A stretch of 7,566 nucleotides of DNA. It comes from Actinomycetota bacterium (GTDB taxonomy: Bacteria; Actinomycetota; Thermoleophilia; Solirubrobacterales; Solirubrobacteraceae). Shown here in pieces: positions 5,771-7,566 of the stretch. Location: positions 1-7,566 of the forward strand of contig JAHWJM010000118.1 of assembly GCA_019348435.1 (NCBI GenBank). Reading direction: 5' to 3'. Below the pieces are notes generated by a model. It saw only the letters and a program-made list of their open reading frames with translations. It had not been told where the DNA came from and searched no databases. Position numbers and translations under genes: made by a program. The stretch's first letter is position 1; the number at the start of each line of letters is the position of its first letter.

Positions 5771-7494
5771 ACATGGGGGATAGCGCGGCGCCGAATGGTG
5801 GTCTGCCACCAGACTGGCCCCCGGCCAGCTGGGGATCTAGCAGGAACGGAACCCGAGCAGGAGATGCGATGAACGCGGAGAGCAACACGCAGACCTTCTG
5901 GGGCACGGGGGCGCGGCGCCCCCCGCGGCCGGACGCGGTGCGCGTCTTTCGGCACGACCCTGACCTGCTGGCCGCCATCGACGGCGACACGGCGCAGATG
6001 CTGCGTCGGCGCGTCATGGCGCGCCGGCTGCAGCTCCCGATCGGACCGTGGTCGCCGCCCTCCGCAGACCCCACGCTGGCCGACGGGCTCGGCCTGCTCG
6101 TCCTCGACGGGCTCGTCTGCCGGTCGATCTGCGTGCACGACCGGGACTGCCCGGAGCTGCTCGGCGGCGGTGACCTGCTGCGCCCGTGGGAAGCGGAGCC
6201 GGCCGGGCTCGTCGACGGGACAAGCACGTGGCGTGTGCTGCAGCCCACGACGCTGGCGATCCTCGACGAGCGCTTCACCGGCCTGCTCAGCCGCTGGCCG
6301 AGCATCATGGTCGCGTTGCTGGCGCGCAGCACGCAGCGCTCGCGTGCACTCGTCCTCCAACTCGCGATCGCCCAGACCCGGCAAGCGGAGACGCGCCTGC
6401 TCACCCTGTTCTGGCATCTCGCCGACCGCTGGGGCAGGATCACTCCGCAGGGCGTGGTCCTGCCATTGCCGCTGACGCACGAACTGCTCGGGCAGCTCGC
6501 CTGCCTGCACCGGCCGACGACGTCGACCGCGCTGCAGCGACTCGTGCGCGCGGGCGAGATCGCCCGGGGTCCTGATCGCGGCTGGACGCTGCTCGGCCGA
6601 CCGCCCGTGCACGCCGAACGCGTCGCGGTCCCCGCGCACCAGCCGCACGCTCTTGTCCGGCGCGACGCGCCCGAGACCACTTCCGCGGGAGGACAGCAGC
6701 ACCAGCCCGGTGACTGCGTAGACCGCGCCGGCCGGCACCCACATGATGACGCCGGCCAGTTGCTGGTCCGCGAGTTGCGTCAGGCCCCAGACGCCAGTGG
6801 TGCCGTCATAGACCGAGTACCAGGGCTCGCGCGCGAACGTCAGCAGCACTGACAGGAAGACACTTTGCAGCGCCATCGTGAACACCAGCGCGATGCCGCC
6901 GCCATACGACGGTCGCTCCGCCACGCGGGCGCCGACGACCACGCGCCAGAACAGGATGCCGGTGAGGAGGAACATGGTGTGTTCGAGCGCGTGCAGCGCG
7001 GGCTGGCGGACCGCAGCGTCGTACAGCACCGCGGCGTGCCACAGCCAGAGCGTCATGACGTGCAGCAGCCACACCGTGATCGGGTGGCGCAGCATCCGCA
7101 GCCGGTGGTACGTCAGCCCGGCCTGCCGGCGCCCCGCGCCCACCGCGCGCCGCGCCGGCAGCGGCGTCCCCCGCAGCACGGCTGCGCCCGGTGCGGCAAA
7201 TGCGAGCAGCGGCGCCGCGACGAGAATCAGCACGACGTGCTGCACCATGTGCGCCGACGCCAGCGACGACGACAGCGCGTCCAGCGGCGAGACCAGCCCG
7301 ACGCCGATGGCGGCCAGCCCCACCCAGAACGCGATCATGCGTCCGCGGCTGGGCTGTCCCCTGCCCACCCCCCGCCGGTACGCCCAGGCGATCAACACCA
7401 ACCCGACGAGCACTGGCGTCGCGAGGTTCCAGGCACGCCACAGGTCATCGGGGTGCAGCGGCGCGACCGCGTGCGCGAGGGCGCCGGTCAGCAC
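5743..7494 (-). CDS. ctaG: Cytochrome c oxidase assembly protein CtaG (caa3 type), ORF abnormally extended
   Basis: Residues 1-270 are a full caa3-type CtaG multi-pass membrane protein, the factor linked to copper insertion into the CuB site of haem-copper oxidases. Visible hallmarks are SPLD (69-72), HMVQH (82-86), LWLWH153, HALEH (168-172) and DQQLAGVIMW (243-252), with hydrophobic helices between them; the last helix ends near residue 268. Family members usually end soon after this point. Here no stop appears and the frame continues about 310 residues to TAG at 5743-5745, antisense to the whole Crp/Fnr-like gene and into the DUF3105-like gene. That tail is Arg/Ala/Gln-rich with no domain, and I regard it as antisense read-through, not a real domain. 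The functional gene probably covers about 6600-7494. The start is GTG 7494, overlapping the end of the upstream gene by seven bases, so translational coupling is likely. Confidence 0.85.
   Translation of the reverse strand: MLTGALAHAVAPLHPDDLWRAWNLATPVLVGLVLIAWAYRRGVGRGQPSRGRMIAFWVGLAAIGVGLVSPLDALSSSLASAHMVQHVVLILVAAPLLAFAAPGAAVLRGTPLPARRAVGAGRRQAGLTYHRLRMLRHPITVWLLHVMTLWLWHAAVLYDAAVRQPALHALEHTMFLLTGILFWRVVVGARVAERPSYGGGIALVFTMALQSVFLSVLLTFAREPWYSVYDGTTGVWGLTQLADQQLAGVIMWVPAGAVYAVTGLVLLSSRGSGLGRVAPDKSVRLVRGDRDAFGVHGRSAEQRPAAIRTPGDLARAHESLQRGRRRRPVQAGELPEQFVRQRQWQDHALRSDPAPAVGEMPEQGEQARLRLPGLGDRELEDECTRALRAARQQRDHDARPAAEQAGEALVEDRQRRGLQHTPRACPVDEPGRLRFPRAQQVTAAEQLRAVPVVHADRPADEPVEDEQAEPVGQRGVCGGRRPRSDRELQPARHDAPTQHLRRVAVDGGQQVRVVPKDAHRVRPRGAPRPRAPEGLRVALRVHRISCSGSVPARSPAGRGPVWWQTTIRRRAIPHVQRSGPVPT
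5796..5834. promoter_or_regulatory. Palindromic control region before the Crp/Fnr-like gene
   Basis: The 98-base gap before the regulator start contains overlapping dyads: TGGTGG-TCTG-CCACCA (5796-5811), GTCTG-CCAC-CAGAC (5801-5814), and CCCC-GGCCAGCT-GGGG (5819-5834), which encloses the 8-base palindrome CCAGCTGG. The first two share bases and cannot fold together, so they could be an operator or switching hairpins. An operator for autoregulation by the Crp/Fnr-like protein is possible, but the sequence does not match the classical TGTGA-N6-TCACA site. Without a T-tract they are poor terminator candidates for the upstream gene. Confidence 0.35.
5869..6852 (+). CDS. Crp/Fnr-like transcriptional regulator with extended C-terminus
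   Basis: This 327-residue ORF is a one-component regulator. Residues about 25-136 form a cyclic-nucleotide-binding-like beta barrel (LGLLVLDGLVCRSI, ELLGGGDLLRPWE, WRVLQPTTLAILDERF). Residues about 137-190 form the long dimer helix ending LLTLFWHLADRWGRI. Residues about 196-243 form a winged helix-turn-helix (LPLPLTHELLGQLACLHRPT, then STALQRLVRAGEI and a wing ending GWTLLG). It lacks the arginine/serine phosphate cassette of true cAMP-binding Crp, so the ligand is unknown. Cys84, Cys88 and Cys94 lie close together in the sensor part. The ATG has a strong AGGAG (5859-5863) five bases upstream; an in-frame ATG at 5773 lacks one. The domain should end near residue 246, but the ORF runs about 80 residues further, antisense to the last helices of CtaG, and stops opposite the TCA codon of CtaG Ser215. 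The tail has no recognisable fold. Confidence 0.85.
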   Translation: MNAESNTQTFWGTGARRPPRPDAVRVFRHDPDLLAAIDGDTAQMLRRRVMARRLQLPIGPWSPPSADPTLADGLGLLVLDGLVCRSICVHDRDCPELLGGGDLLRPWEAEPAGLVDGTSTWRVLQPTTLAILDERFTGLLSRWPSIMVALLARSTQRSRALVLQLAIAQTRQAETRLLTLFWHLADRWGRITPQGVVLPLPLTHELLGQLACLHRPTTSTALQRLVRAGEIARGPDRGWTLLGRPPVHAERVAVPAHQPHALVRRDAPETTSAGGQQHQPGDCVDRAGRHPHDDAGQLLVRELRQAPDASGAVIDRVPGLARERQQH

Positions 7495-7566
7495 GGCTGC
7501 AGCACCACAGCCGGCGCGCCGGTGAACACGACGGCCACGGTGAACAGCACGCCGAGCAGGAAGCCT
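7488..7566 (-). CDS. C-terminal end of a membrane protein upstream of ctaG
   Basis: A frame entering from the right edge reads GFLLGVLFTVAVVFTG followed by APAVVLQPC and stops at TGA 7490-7488. The 25 visible residues are one clear transmembrane helix with a short tail ending in cysteine. The stop codon lies inside the first codons of ctaG (GTG at 7494), a seven-base overlap typical of an operon. It may be a small oxidase subunit or another assembly protein, but too little is visible to name it. Confidence 0.5.
   Translation of the reverse strand, partial: GFLLGVLFTVAVVFTGAPAVVLQPC

Noticed and set aside
5743..6600. The long C-terminal tail of the CtaG ORF as a genuine new domain
   Set aside because: Its composition is that of an antisense frame. 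Its openness is explained by codon-on-codon register with the regulator gene, which lacks TTA, CTA and TCA codons. No membrane helix or motif is present.
6878..7525. Plus-strand 215-codon ORF across ctaG
   Set aside because: It is antisense to the part of ctaG carrying all conserved His and Asp motifs, and has no domain of its own.

Overview
The window is strongly GC-rich bacterial chromosomal DNA with few A/T-ending codons. Its gene content suggests a GC-rich actinobacterium, most likely Thermoleophilia/Solirubrobacterales. The reasons are the W-H-L-A-D-R-W-G type of Crp/Fnr-like regulator, a cysteine-paired secreted protein of a type I associate with that order, a DUF3105-like protein and the caa3-type CtaG protein. 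This placement rests on protein style, not on a marker gene.

Layout, left to right. (1) The 3' end of an unidentified gene (1-196) is followed at once by a tRNA-Pro(CGG) gene (213-286) with an extended -10-like promoter, then about 180 bases of non-coding, repeat-rich DNA. (2) A lipoprotein HtrA-type serine protease (minus strand, 469-1515) is divergent from a three-helix membrane protein with a C-terminal TrkA-C/RCK_C domain (plus strand, 1624-2382). They share a 72-base control region, and a 10-codon micro-ORF with a good ribosome binding site sits just before the RCK_C gene. (3) A compact minus-strand operon (5083 down to 2387) encodes a small membrane histidine kinase, a NarL-type response regulator and a secreted cysteine-rich protein. 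Kinase and regulator overlap by ATGA. Regulator and secreted protein are joined by a 17-codon ORF that overlaps both neighbours by stop/start codons. (4) A DUF3105-like membrane-anchored protein (plus strand, 5198-5770) lacks the histidines typical of that family. (5) A Crp/Fnr-like regulator (plus strand, 5869-6852) converges on the CuB-assembly protein CtaG (minus strand, ending 5743, starting 7494). Neither has a stop codon where its conserved domain ends, so the regulator ORF lies wholly inside the CtaG ORF on the other strand. (6) The end of another membrane-protein gene (7488-7566, minus strand) overlaps the CtaG start.

How the genes may work together: the left half looks like cell-envelope maintenance and signalling (HtrA protease, potassium-type regulatory domain, two-component system with a secreted partner). 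The right end looks like the edge of a respiratory oxidase assembly locus with its own Crp/Fnr-like regulator. I see no insertion sequence, CRISPR array, phage gene or clear Rho-independent terminator with a T-tract. No complete unknown system is evident. The most unusual signals are the mutual loss of stop codons at the regulator/CtaG junction and the two stop/start-coupled micro-ORFs.
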